A DNA stretch of 64,000 nt from Companilactobacillus tucceti DSM 20183 (GCF_001434665.1 NZ_AZDG01000003.1:1-64000), one strand, 5' to 3'; shown: positions 49,514-58,967, counted from the first letter of the stretch. Numbers and translations are program-made. Notes: generated from the sequence alone by a model not told the origin.

Positions 49514-51625
49514 TTACTTATATTCACTTACTTCACTAGCTTTAACAAATCCTTCAGTTGAAACACGATAGTACTTCTCGCCATTTATCGTTGTATATCG
49601 ATCAGTTTTCCATTCAGTAGATTTTTCTAAAGCTCGATCAGATAAATCACCATTTGGCCTTATAATTCTTGAGCGGTTGTCAGCATGAACTCGAATCTTA
49701 GAAATATTATCAGTATATACATAGACGTCACTAGCCTTTACCCAGGCATCCGTAGATACTCTATAATACTTTGTTCCATCAAGTATCATTTGTTTATCAT
49801 TTTTCCAATCAGAATTTTTAGCCAGTTGAATATTTGGAATTAAGACTCCATTACTGTTATAAAGTTTTGTTTCCTTATCGCCAAAGGTTGCTGACTTCTG
49901 GTTGATGTCAGTTATTTCTTTAGAAACAGTTGAACCACCATTATTATGGCTTTCTGACTGTTCATATTTGTCAAAGTAAATTTCAAAAGCATCGAAAGTT
50001 TGACCTGATGCCCCTTCTAAAATAGCAGAATCTACCTGTTCATTTACAAAATCTATAGTTCCATTAAAGATACTCTTAAAATCAGATCCATCTATATTAA
50101 ATCCACTTATAACAGTCGATAAAGAAAAACCATCACCCTCAGTAGCAGGATTACCTGAAGCAATTCTCTGTATGAATGCCTTAGATTTATCCAAGTCCAG
50201 GCTATCATTACTTGCCAATTTATCTAGTATTGATTGATCAACTTGAGCAGATGAACTGGTCAAACCATAAGGAATATCGACACTAAATGATTCACTGGGA
50301 TGACCATCCCCATATTCAACATCTATTTTTACTTTATATGGAGCTAACTTTTTCAAAACTATATTAAACTCCTGATCATTATTATCGGCAATTGACATTA
50401 AATCAGGTTGAGATTCGGAATTTTTAGGATCTGAATATCCTAATATTTTTGTTGTATTGATGGGATTGCCAATAATACCACTTTCATTTTTAGTCTCAAT
50501 TAAGTTTCCGTCTTGATCTATATAATTGACCTTATATTGAGATTTATCCTTTTCCACCAACGTCCAAGTTGTTTTCCCAACATTAGCGTTATTAGAGTAA
50601 TAAGTTTCTAAACTCGGAACAATATCACCCGATAAATTGCTAGACCAACCTTTATATCTATCCGTGTTATACTCGTCAATTTTACTATTTGTAATATTAG
50701 GATCAGCTGGTAATGTTATCGATTTTCTACGAATATCTTGCACATTATTACTTGTTTGAAACATAAAACTAGTCTTTGTGTCGCTACTAAGATTCATAGA
50801 TGAAACATCTAAGTCTTCCAAATTGATGTCACCATCAAACATCAACGAAGTGTCTGTAATTTTTCCAGTAAAAGAATTTTGAAGTGACACATCTGCTAAG
50901 TCTGAGCAGGATGCTAAAAATTGAGGAAGTTTAACACCATCCTTACTAAAGTTAGTCCCATCAAATTTAGCACTCTTTAAAGATTTACAATTATAAAACA
51001 TACTTGATGCATCAGATAATTTTGGAGCATTGATGTTGGTCATATCAACAGATTTCAGCCCGGTCTGATAAAACATACTCAAACTACTAGTAACATTTTC
51101 CCAATTAAACATATGCATATCTATACTCTCTAAGGAAGAGTCATTCGAAAACATATTTTGAAAATCTTCCGTTTTTGAAGTATCAAACTTAGCACCTAAA
51201 GCCACAGTCACAGATTTCAAATTTTCCAAACTATCAAATAGCGATGCTAAGCTGTTTCCAGTAATAATATTACCCTCAAATATAACTGATGTTATTTTGT
51301 TTCCTGCATTAATATTTGATCCATCATCAGATTTTAAACTACTCCAAAATTTAGCAACAGATTCGTCATTCCATGTACCAGATTGGATACGTAGAACCCC
51401 GTTAGAATCAATCGTCCAATCACTACCATTCTCACCACCGATTTTTCCATAATCATTACTTGTAGCAATATAATTCGTGGATATATCAGTATTAGCTGTA
51501 TCTACTTGTGGTGTAACATCTGCCTTTACAATATCTTGATCAATTCCAACTATTCCACCAATCACAAGAAATGGAGTAGCTAATAATATTTTATTTATCT
51601 TATGCCTCGCCCTACTTTTTTCCAT
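49514..51625 (-). CDS. exported BspA-like surface protein with two SLAP repeats
   Basis: The 703-residue protein has a signal peptide (basic MEKSRARHKINK, hydrophobic core, cleavage near VKA). A BspA/DUF285 leucine-rich region follows (FQNMFSNDSSLESIDMHMFN, ASSMFYNCKSLKSAKFDGTN, DLDVSSMNLSSD), then MucBP-like and other beta modules (YKVNYIDQDGNLIETKN), and two C-terminal SLAP repeats with TKYYRVSTDAWVKASDVY and EKYYRVSTEGFVKASEV. It is a paralog of 17030-19060. GGGAGAA precedes ATG 51625; the longer reading is rejected. Likely wall-attached adhesin. Confidence 0.8.
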   Translation of the reverse strand: MEKSRARHKINKILLATPFLVIGGIVGIDQDIVKADVTPQVDTANTDISTNYIATSNDYGKIGGENGSDWTIDSNGVLRIQSGTWNDESVAKFWSSLKSDDGSNINAGNKITSVIFEGNIITGNSLASLFDSLENLKSVTVALGAKFDTSKTEDFQNMFSNDSSLESIDMHMFNWENVTSSLSMFYQTGLKSVDMTNINAPKLSDASSMFYNCKSLKSAKFDGTNFSKDGVKLPQFLASCSDLADVSLQNSFTGKITDTSLMFDGDINLEDLDVSSMNLSSDTKTSFMFQTSNNVQDIRRKSITLPADPNITNSKIDEYNTDRYKGWSSNLSGDIVPSLETYYSNNANVGKTTWTLVEKDKSQYKVNYIDQDGNLIETKNESGIIGNPINTTKILGYSDPKNSESQPDLMSIADNNDQEFNIVLKKLAPYKVKIDVEYGDGHPSESFSVDIPYGLTSSSAQVDQSILDKLASNDSLDLDKSKAFIQRIASGNPATEGDGFSLSTVISGFNIDGSDFKSIFNGTIDFVNEQVDSAILEGASGQTFDAFEIYFDKYEQSESHNNGGSTVSKEITDINQKSATFGDKETKLYNSNGVLIPNIQLAKNSDWKNDKQMILDGTKYYRVSTDAWVKASDVYVYTDNISKIRVHADNRSRIIRPNGDLSDRALEKSTEWKTDRYTTINGEKYYRVSTEGFVKASEVSEYK

Positions 51626-51678
51626 CTTTATTCTCCCTGAAGTATATTTGTATAAGTACAATTATACTTAATGAAAAC

Positions 51679-51715
51679 AAAAAAAGCCCCCAAGTTCAGT
51701 AAACTTGGGGACCCA
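51679..51715 (-). terminator. intrinsic terminator of the 44-codon gene
   Basis: GGGTCCCCAAGTTT and AACTTGGGGGC pair around ACTG and are followed by T7 on the minus strand. Confidence 0.8.
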
Positions 51716-51724
51716 TTTAATTAA

Positions 51725-51859
51725 TTATTTAGCGTCCTTTTCAGCACGGCTCTTCAAAAATTCTTTAACTTCTTGTGTTTTGTTTACGCGTTCAGCACCA
51801 TTCTTAGCGTTAACGGGACGGCGGTGACCAGTATAACCTTTATGTGTATTTTGTGACAT
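51725..51859 (-). CDS. small conserved-looking basic protein (44 aa)
   Basis: The frame starts MSQNTHKGYTGHRRPVNAKN and ends KSRAEKDAK. GGGAGGAGGG lies 8-17 bases before the ATG, a strong ribosome site, and a terminator follows, so it is a complete small gene with its own transcription unit. The protein is hydrophilic, basic and probably partly disordered with a C-terminal helix (QEVKEFLKSRAEKDA). It has no signal peptide. I do not recognise the family. Confidence 0.7.
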   Translation of the reverse strand: MSQNTHKGYTGHRRPVNAKNGAERVNKTQEVKEFLKSRAEKDAK

Positions 51860-51962
51860 CTAGAATCCCTCCTCCCTCATTTGTATATTTCTAATTCAAC
51901 CATACCATTATAATGGACATGGACTCTTAATTCAAGAGCTACTTTTTAATAGTATATCATAC

Positions 51963-51994
51963 AAAAAGAAGCTGTGAATGCCACAGCCTCTTTT
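51963..51994 (-). terminator. intrinsic terminator after the MFS gene
   Basis: AAAAGAGGCTGTG and CACAGCTTCTTTT pair around GCATT. It follows the small class II element on the minus strand. Confidence 0.75.
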
Positions 51995-52004
51995 GCATTT
52001 TGAA

Positions 52005-52052
52005 CTTTTATAGCCCAAACGTGTAACAAAACGCCTTTTGTCACACTCTCTC
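52005..52052 (-). repeat. minimal class II stem-variable element after the MFS gene
   Basis: On the minus strand AGAGAGTGTGACAAAA-GGCG-TTTTGTTACAC is a hairpin without the inner core, then GTTTGGGCTATAAA. One pair is G-U in the minus-strand RNA and would be A-C on the other strand, so the gene strand is the functional one. Confidence 0.65.
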
Positions 52053-52072
52053 AATTGTTTTCAATAATTGAT

Positions 52073-53473
52073 TTAGGCTTTTTTAGCATGAACTCGGAAA
52101 GCCAATAGAAAACCAAGAAGAGCTAATACTAAAGTAAAGGCAAATCCATAATGTGCACCTTGTGTAAAAGCTAGTGACATTGAATGTCCACCATTAGCTA
52201 AGTAATTGGATTGTCCTGTACTCAATAAGATCGTAGCAATACCAGTAGCAACCGCACCAATAACCTGTTGGAACGTGTTAATAATGGCTGAACCATCAGC
52301 TGATTGATATTCATCAAGTGAATTCAATCCATATGTTTGTGATGGTGACATTGCTAGTGGAACACCGATCATTAAGACAATATGGGCAAAAATAATGTAA
52401 CCCAATGAACTATTTTCATTACTAAAAAGAAACATTACTGCACCAATAGCTGAAATCAAAAATCCTAAACGTGACATCAATTTAGCACCGATACTATCAT
52501 AGGCACGGCCAGCTAGGAATGAAACTAAAGCATTAACAATACCACCAGGAAGCATAACCATACCAGTTAAGGCAACAGCTATACCTAATCCATTTTGTAA
52601 ATACATTGGCAAAATGTACATGGCTGATAATGTAATACCAAAGTTTAACATAACTAAAACAGAGCCAGTAACGAATTCAGGCTTACTCAATACTGAGAAG
52701 TCTAGAGTTGGAGTTTTAGCATGTAATTGTTGTCTGATATATACAACTAAAAAAATCAAACCAATAACCAATGAAATCAAGGCTACAGGAATGCTCTTAG
52801 TCAAGAAACTAATACCAAAAACAATCAATCCAAAACTAATAGTAGAAAGAATAATAGCCAACCAGTCTACTTTAGGCTTTGTAACCTCGAAGACATTAAC
52901 TAAATTCTTTTCCATAAATGCTAAACCGATAACTAAGAAAATAATGAATGACCAGAAAATAAATCTCCATGACAATACACCTAAAATAATACCGGAAAGT
53001 GTAGGTCCAATAGCCGGTGCAAACATGATAACTAACGCTGCTACACCAAGAGCAGCACCCAATTTATTAGGTGGGAAAATTCTCATAGCAATTGAGAACA
53101 TCAGTGGCAAGATGATACCAGTAGCAATACCTTGAATCATTCTACCTACTAATAAAATAGGGAAATTCATAGCAACCGCGGCAATAATTGAACCAATAAT
53201 AAAGTCGATCAATCCAAATCTAACTAATCCTCTAGTTGAAAAATGCTTTGTTAATAAACTTGATAGCGGTAAGACAATGGCAATGACCAACATGTACCCT
53301 GTAACCAACCATTGAACCGTACCAGTTTCGATAGAAAAAGCTTTCATGATAGATGGTAAAGCAATATTTAGTGAAGTTTCACTGAACATACCAACAAATC
53401 CACCAATTAGAACACCCATTAAAGCAAGGTATGGATGTTTCACTTGTTCACTCATAGTTTGAGTTTTACTCAT
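52073..53473 (-). CDS. MFS transporter, DHA2 (14 TM) drug efflux family
   Basis: The 466-residue protein has 14 segments with DHA2 motifs: GMFSETSLNIALPSIMKAF in helix 1, QWLVTGYMLVIAIVLPLSS, and motif C GVAALVIMFAPAIGPTLSGI. It resembles LmrB/EmrB-type multidrug exporters. I place the start at ATG 53473 because GGAGG lies a few bases upstream. TGTTGCAACA, a perfect 10-base palindrome at 53490-53499, sits next to the ribosome site and resembles the GCAACA/TGTTGC repeat by the TetR gene at 1205, a possible shared operator (inference). Confidence 0.88.
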   Translation of the reverse strand: MSKTQTMSEQVKHPYLALMGVLIGGFVGMFSETSLNIALPSIMKAFSIETGTVQWLVTGYMLVIAIVLPLSSLLTKHFSTRGLVRFGLIDFIIGSIIAAVAMNFPILLVGRMIQGIATGIILPLMFSIAMRIFPPNKLGAALGVAALVIMFAPAIGPTLSGIILGVLSWRFIFWSFIIFLVIGLAFMEKNLVNVFEVTKPKVDWLAIILSTISFGLIVFGISFLTKSIPVALISLVIGLIFLVVYIRQQLHAKTPTLDFSVLSKPEFVTGSVLVMLNFGITLSAMYILPMYLQNGLGIAVALTGMVMLPGGIVNALVSFLAGRAYDSIGAKLMSRLGFLISAIGAVMFLFSNENSSLGYIIFAHIVLMIGVPLAMSPSQTYGLNSLDEYQSADGSAIINTFQQVIGAVATGIATILLSTGQSNYLANGGHSMSLAFTQGAHYGFAFTLVLALLGFLLAFRVHAKKA

Positions 53474-53616
53474 AAAATACCTCCAAATTTGTTGCAACAG
53501 TTGATTAATATACCAGAAAAAAATTGTTTTCGTAAGTTTTTTCTGAAAATAGTTTTGTTTTGGAGGGGGGAAATAATCAAAGATACTTTAATACCTTTTA
53601 TATTTAAAATCTTATA

Positions 53617-54864
53617 CTAATCTTTATTTGATACAAATGTTGACCAGTATTCTTCTATATCTTTATTTAACTGAGCCTTTTTTCCATTTTTTTCTTCAAC
53701 TCTATCTGGAAATTCAGATTCTTCAAATAATGGTATTTTATTTCCAAAATTTAATTCTCTACCTTTATTTATATGATTTATTAAAAAATTTAAAATCCGA
53801 ATTATCTTATTATAATTTTCACCTTTGTATATATCAGTATCTTTATTTATCTGAAATAAAAATTTATCGTTGTTATTTAGATAACGGGGGACATTGTTAT
53901 AATTATCGCAAATTACAAATATATCATCCTCTGTTCTAGTGGCCCAAGCTGCACCGCCTTCGAACATACAATATTCAGATTTTTGAAACTCTGATGTCGT
54001 ATAAAAAAACACCTCAGTATTGGTATTAATTATATTATTTTTAGATACCTTTTCTAGAACCTCATTTTCGTTCATCTGTGATCTATCTTCTCTACTTGTG
54101 TAAAACATCTCACTTTCATTCACTCCAATTGATTTCAATAAATAATAGAAAAAATCCATAATATTTTTATTTTTTCTTGAATGTGAAAAGAAAATCATAT
54201 GGTCCTTCTTTAAAACTTCTCCACGAACATTTTGCAATATTGTCTTTTTCATATTATTCAAATTACTTTCGTCTAAATGACCTTCATCAATAGACTTTTT
54301 AAATGTTTTATCTAAAACATTTGAAAGTTCTGTTTTAGCACTACTGTTAGATGTTTCATCTAATTTATCTCCACTTGATTTCATTAGATTTTTAACTTTA
54401 AGTCTAGAACTAATTAAATTAGAAATTTCTCTTTTTAAAATTCGAGCTAAAGATATAACTCTGTCATCATTTTCGTCCATATTTTGCCGACTAGTCGTGG
54501 CTATATCAGGGAAATCATCATCATCTAAAATATTGTAACTAATTTCCCCCTCAATGAAGTTTGCATAAATCTGATTATTATTTATAACTGGTAGGAAATC
54601 ATCTATTGCTAACTTGTTTCTTACATATACTCTCAGTTTTAGCGGATTGTATAATTTATTTTTTTTGAAATTATCATCATTCTTTTTTGCCACTTCTGAA
54701 TTAATACTTGAATGAATACCCATCCATCCTTTAATTTCACCTTCCTTATCCACTCCACTATCTGTTAAAAAATGTAATTCATCCTTTGCATCTGATCCAA
54801 TATTCTCCTGCACTATATCAGTGATACCTGTATATTCTTTATTCTTATATTTCTTATATGGCAA
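53617..54864 (-). pseudogene. S5-like and TIR domain part of a broken GHKL ATPase-TIR protein
   Basis: Residues 45-150 (GWMGIHSSIN, KLRVYVRNKLAIDDFLP, GEISYNILDDDDFPDIATTSRQ) match the S5-like domain of MORC/MutL-type GHKL ATPases. Residues 222-345 form a TIR domain: MIFFSHSRKN, YTSREDRSQ, and SEFQKSEYCMFEGGAAW, whose Glu (302) aligns with the catalytic glutamate of NADase TIRs. TTG 54864 has no ribosome site. The frame is continuous with the upstream piece through a single TAA at 54880-54882, so this is the C-terminal part of one protein. Confidence 0.75.
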
Positions 54865-54879
54865 ATTAAACGAATTACC

Positions 54880-55422
54880 TTAGTACGAACTATTTATTCT
54901 ATTAAAGGTATCTTCATCAAAACACAGTATTTTTACCATATTTTTAAAAGGAGTGACTTTCTTTATTTCTTTAAAATCTGAGTTTATATCTTCATCACTT
55001 GACACGATTTTTAATTTTATATTTTGATTTAACAAATTGTTAATAGAATAAAAATCAGACAATACATTATTTAAAGAGTCCACAGAAATTTTAGCATAGC
55101 CTCTCAAATCAACTTCACGCATACTTATCATTGTTCCGCTATCATATTTCAAAAATTTATCATTACAAAATTTGGGGTTGTTTATAAAAGACATTTCAGG
55201 TTCTTCATTATCAACAATATCTTTGCTTTTAGGAAAATTCATTTGATAAGTAAGTAATTGATCATTTTTACGTTTGGAAGAAACATAGTAATTTCTACTA
55301 AGGTAAAGTGCAGCTAATTTCCCAATACCTTTTCGTCCCATAACATTATCCGTGTCATCCTGATCAAGTCTCCTATTTCTTCCAATCTTTACATAATTTG
55401 TGTTTAATTCACTATACGACAT
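54880..55422 (-). pseudogene. middle part of the broken MORC-like GHKL ATPase
   Basis: This piece carries GRKGIGKLAALYLS, the G2 lid motif of GHKL ATPases, plus GTMISMREVDLRGY. Just upstream in this frame lies the G1 motif FDDGVGMSYSEL (N-terminal to its ATG). It ends at TAC-TAA (54880-54882) and the next codons in frame lead directly into the S5/TIR piece. It starts where the upstream piece has shifted frame at a T7/A7 tract. Part of one disrupted gene. Confidence 0.75.
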
Positions 55423-55637
55423 TCCAACTCCATCATCAAAAACTTCAATAGTGGCGTTTTTTTATCTCTCATATCTATATAAAGATTAACCGTACTTGCT
55501 CTAGCATCTAATCCATTAGCGACAAGCTCTGATAGTGCAGCCCATGCATTTGAATATAAATTTTTACCCAATAAAATTAAATCCGAGTATGAAAAAGAAA
55601 ACTTAATTTTATTTCCTATACTATTTTTTTTACCCAT
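55404..55637 (-). pseudogene. N-terminal part of the broken MORC-like GHKL ATPase-TIR gene
   Basis: The piece begins MGKKNSIGNKIKFSFSYSDL at ATG 55637 with AAGGGG upstream and contains the N-box ALSELVANGLDA of GHKL ATPases (ATP-Mg binding). At the A7 tract (plus 55457-55463) the frame is lost; one more A, or a -1 slip, restores IEVFDDGVGMSYSEL, the G1 box. Reconstructed, the gene 53617-55637 would encode about 670 residues: GHKL, S5-like, helical linker, TIR. It follows the methyltransferase by 13 bases, so both belong to one operon. Confidence 0.78.
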
Positions 55638-55650
55638 TTGAAACCCCTTA

Positions 55651-56808
55651 TTAAAGATTATTTTTAAAGAAATCAAAGATACTATCTGCAAGATGAATAC
55701 TCAAAACAGGGGGAACAGCATTTCCTATTTGAGAATTAATCTTATTTTTTGGCCCCACAAATGAAAAATCATCCGGAAATGATTGGATTCTTGCACCTTC
55801 TCTGGATGTTAAGGCCCTATCTTGCTTTGGATGTATACATCTTAATGAAGAAGGTGTAGACAAATTATTTGTTATCGTAGTAGACGGCTTATTCCACCAA
55901 AGCCTTCCATAAGTATTATTATATCCGGAACTTAAATATAATTCTTTAGGTAATTTCTTTTCCAATACAAGTTTATTAATATATGGCTTACTTTCACCCT
56001 CTGGAACTGCTGCAATTATTTTTTTCATTCTTTCTCCATAGACACCACTTATATGATCCTTTAGAATTTTTTGATTTCCTCTCATTAAATATTGATATCT
56101 TGATTTAGGTTTCATATGATAAGCATTTGTTCCTGATCCGCTAACTAAATATGGCAAGTCACTTATAGCATCAGAAACTGTGATATGTTTGGAATTAACA
56201 GGTGATGGAAATTTCCACTCCCTATTCAATTTCAAATCTTTTCTCACTCCTACCAAAAATACCCTCTTTCTACTCTGTGGAACTCCAAAATCTTCTGCAT
56301 TTAGCACCGATTCATACACTTTATATCCAAAATTCTCGCCAAACTCTTCTAGATTCTCAAAGCTACTTTTAACATCATCAATAACTGGATTTCCTAAATC
56401 ATTATGCATAGTTAATAAACCTAGAACATTTTCAAATATAAACATTTTGGGTTTCAAAATAGATAACATTCGTCTGTATTCTCTATACATTTTAGCTCTA
56501 TTGTCATACTGTCTTTTACCGACAGTACTAAAAGATTGGCACGGGGGACCTCCAATAACTAAATCTACATTATTTACATTAATATTCAATTTATCTAAAT
56601 AACTACGATCAACTTCACTAATATCAGTATTTAACATTGTTATATTAGAAAAGTTTTTTTTAAAAGCCACTGCCGCTGATTTATCCCATTCATTCGCAAA
56701 TAATACATCAAATCTGTCATCATCTACAAACCTATTTCTATATATCTTTTTTTGAAATCCAAATGTTAGTCCACCAACACCTGAAAACAAATCTACTACT
56801 CTTATCAT
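55651..56808 (-). CDS. C5 cytosine DNA methyltransferase
   Basis: The 385-residue enzyme has all C5-MTase motifs: I DLFSGVGGLTFGF (6-18), IV GGPPCQSFS with catalytic Cys 90, VI FENV (125-128), VIII GVPQSRKRVFLVG, and IX/X (RALTSREGARIQSFPDDF, IGNAVPPVLS). The target recognition region lies between VIII and IX. Residues are intact, so it is probably active. GGGAG precedes ATG. It is the first gene of the operon with the broken GHKL-TIR gene. No separate restriction endonuclease is visible. Confidence 0.93.
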   Translation of the reverse strand: MIRVVDLFSGVGGLTFGFQKKIYRNRFVDDDRFDVLFANEWDKSAAVAFKKNFSNITMLNTDISEVDRSYLDKLNINVNNVDLVIGGPPCQSFSTVGKRQYDNRAKMYREYRRMLSILKPKMFIFENVLGLLTMHNDLGNPVIDDVKSSFENLEEFGENFGYKVYESVLNAEDFGVPQSRKRVFLVGVRKDLKLNREWKFPSPVNSKHITVSDAISDLPYLVSGSGTNAYHMKPKSRYQYLMRGNQKILKDHISGVYGERMKKIIAAVPEGESKPYINKLVLEKKLPKELYLSSGYNNTYGRLWWNKPSTTITNNLSTPSSLRCIHPKQDRALTSREGARIQSFPDDFSFVGPKNKINSQIGNAVPPVLSIHLADSIFDFFKNNL

Positions 56809-56873
56809 TGTTTATGTTCTCCCAACCAGAAGTTAAAAAATTATTTAATATATTATCCATTTAGTATGTAATA

Positions 56874-58610
56874 TTACCTAATTGATTTAATCAATTCCTT
56901 TTGAAGTTTCTCATCAACAGCATACAAATACAAACCATTAACACCACGAGTAAGCAAAACATTCAATTCATTTCTCAATAATTCTTGTGCAACATTGACC
57001 TTAGTTCCATCCTCTAAAGTACGATTACGAATAGCGTTATTATTTTTACTATCCTTCGGACAAAATACAACTTTACCATCTCTAAATTTAACAGCTGGGC
57101 CAATAATTACACCTGCATAATTTAAATCAAACCCTTGAATCGTATAAGTTGAACCAACTTCATTAATAGTTTGTGGTTGTTCTGCCCAAGGTAAGTGTTT
57201 AACTTTCTTATCAGAAACTGGTAACTGTAAATTCCAAGGTAATTTCCAATCACCAATTCTAACATTCCAATATTTCTCTCCTTCAGGACTACCTTTTTGT
57301 TTATATGACCAATCAAATGTAGACAGCACTCTAGAAAGCCCATGTCCATATTCTTTATTCCGATTTTTATTTATAATCTTTTCATGAAGTTCTTTTGGAG
57401 AATTCATAATTTTAATATCATAATTAACATCTCTAGGTAAAGGTTGCAATATACCGTTATATACAAAGTCATTTATCCAATCTGTTGTTTCTTTGCTAGC
57501 CTTCATTCTTAACTGATGTGTCAATTCAACATAATTATCATCTTTTTTTGCTTGATCCTCTAAATCTAGAATTTTTTTATTTTCCCAGTACTCTTCTGTT
57601 TTTAGAATTTGTTTCCTATCAAAAACAACAACTATTGTTTTTGCAAACTTTCTTAAATCCTCTAATTGATTCTTGCCTCTATAACTTTGTTTACCTTGAG
57701 TCCATAAAAGATGTGCCTCATCAACAACAACGGTATCTGCTTTCTCTTCTGGATGCTTTTCATGCTCCAAAATAAAATGTGTTGGTTTACTAATCATGTC
57801 ATCATCAGAACTCTTCATCCACTGCAATTTAATTCCTAACTGACGATAAACTTTAAGTTGTTCATCATGATTTACCAGCAAGTAATCCTTAGGTTCATTC
57901 ACACCTTTTCCAGCAATAATTGTATGAAATAAATGACTTAATAATACCGTTTTTCCAGTCCCTGCTGTTCCTTCAATAAAAATTATTTGTCCAAAATTTT
58001 TATTTGATCCAGCTTTAAGAATTTTCTCAAAAATAATTGCCATAGCTTTCTCTTGTTCATCAGTTAATCTATGAAATGGCGAAATTTTATACAGTGCAGT
58101 ATCAATAGCGTTAGAAGAATCTACAGGAAATAAATATGTATATTTATCATGCAAATCATCCCAAATATCTCTAAATAATTTCATCATTAGAATAGAAGTG
58201 AAATATCTATTTTGAGCATTAAACTTTTGATTCAAAGTGTACTTAACACTTTCCATCCCATTAAGAGACATGATGAACTGATTTTCAATATCCAAAGTCA
58301 ACGACTTATTAAAAAAAGGATGACCTATCACTAACATCTCTGATTTCTTATTTCTTGATAGATATCTCCATTTATCTTCATCACTATTTAAATGTTCTTT
58401 AGTCCTACGAGTAATATCATCTGTTTCTCCAACATATGTCGTATATTTACCACTACTATCCTTTTGATAAATAATATAAACAGTCGGATACTTTGACAAT
58501 AAAATTTGATCTTTTTTTGTATCACTAATTAGTTCAGAACTGAAACTTTCCAAACCATCTTTACTATAATTTATTTTTTTTATAATTGGCTCGTTATTAA
58601 TGGCATCCAA
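56874..58610 (-). CDS. GIY-YIG nuclease plus DUF2075 helicase-like protein
   Basis: The 578-residue protein has an N-terminal GIY-YIG domain (VYIIY at 44-48, YVGETDDITRRTKEH at 59-73) fused to a DUF2075 P-loop domain: Walker A GTAGTGKT (214-221), Walker B VVVDEAH, and motifs ELTHQLRM, STYTIQGFDLNYAGVIIG and LNVLLTRGVNGLYLY typical of SF1-like DUF2075 proteins. TTG start with AGGTGA upstream, overlapping the stop region of the MazG-like gene, so they form an operon. This pair occurs widely in genomic islands; an anti-phage role is inference. Confidence 0.85.
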   Translation of the reverse strand: MDAINNEPIIKKINYSKDGLESFSSELISDTKKDQILLSKYPTVYIIYQKDSSGKYTTYVGETDDITRRTKEHLNSDEDKWRYLSRNKKSEMLVIGHPFFNKSLTLDIENQFIMSLNGMESVKYTLNQKFNAQNRYFTSILMMKLFRDIWDDLHDKYTYLFPVDSSNAIDTALYKISPFHRLTDEQEKAMAIIFEKILKAGSNKNFGQIIFIEGTAGTGKTVLLSHLFHTIIAGKGVNEPKDYLLVNHDEQLKVYRQLGIKLQWMKSSDDDMISKPTHFILEHEKHPEEKADTVVVDEAHLLWTQGKQSYRGKNQLEDLRKFAKTIVVVFDRKQILKTEEYWENKKILDLEDQAKKDDNYVELTHQLRMKASKETTDWINDFVYNGILQPLPRDVNYDIKIMNSPKELHEKIINKNRNKEYGHGLSRVLSTFDWSYKQKGSPEGEKYWNVRIGDWKLPWNLQLPVSDKKVKHLPWAEQPQTINEVGSTYTIQGFDLNYAGVIIGPAVKFRDGKVVFCPKDSKNNNAIRNRTLEDGTKVNVAQELLRNELNVLLTRGVNGLYLYAVDEKLQKELIKSIR

Positions 58611-58620
58611 AATTTGTCAC

Positions 58621-58938
58621 CTATTTCTTAGAAAAATTCCAACTTCTATGCTGATTAATTTGATTTTTTTTAAGCACTAATTCGTTAGGATCAATGTCTA
58701 GTTTATTGCACATATAGTATGCATATGTTAAAACATCTGCTAGTTCCATTTTTAGATTTTCTTTATCTTCATTTGAAAGATCCTCATCTTTAGATTTCCA
58801 AAGAAATATTTTCTCAACTTCTGAACTTTCAATTCCTAAAGCTCGAGAAAGATTAATTAAACTGTGATATTCATTCCAATTTTTTGAATCTCTAAATTTG
58901 ACAAGCTTATTAATTGTTTCTTCATATGAACAACTCAT
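58621..58938 (-). CDS. MazG-like nucleotide pyrophosphohydrolase
   Basis: The 105-residue protein is an all-alpha NTP-PPase of the MazG/RS21-C6 type. It has YEETINKLVKFRDSKNWNEY, two acidic pairs near EKIFLWKS, and the ELADVLTYAYYMCNKL metal-binding helix. It hydrolyses NTPs or dNTPs to monophosphates. I choose ATG 58938 (MSCSYEE) with GGAGG upstream over the longer reading. It lies directly before the GIY-YIG/DUF2075 gene in one operon; nucleotide depletion or sanitation linked to the helicase is a guess. Confidence 0.85.
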   Translation of the reverse strand: MSCSYEETINKLVKFRDSKNWNEYHSLINLSRALGIESSEVEKIFLWKSKDEDLSNEDKENLKMELADVLTYAYYMCNKLDIDPNELVLKKNQINQHRSWNFSKK

Positions 58939-58967
58939 ACAATAACCTCCATAAAACATATCAGTTT

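Noticed and set aside
54880-55691. Two separate genuine ATPase genes
   Set aside because: The GHKL motifs are distributed across the pieces (N-box in one, G1/G2 in the next), so they are parts of one disrupted gene.
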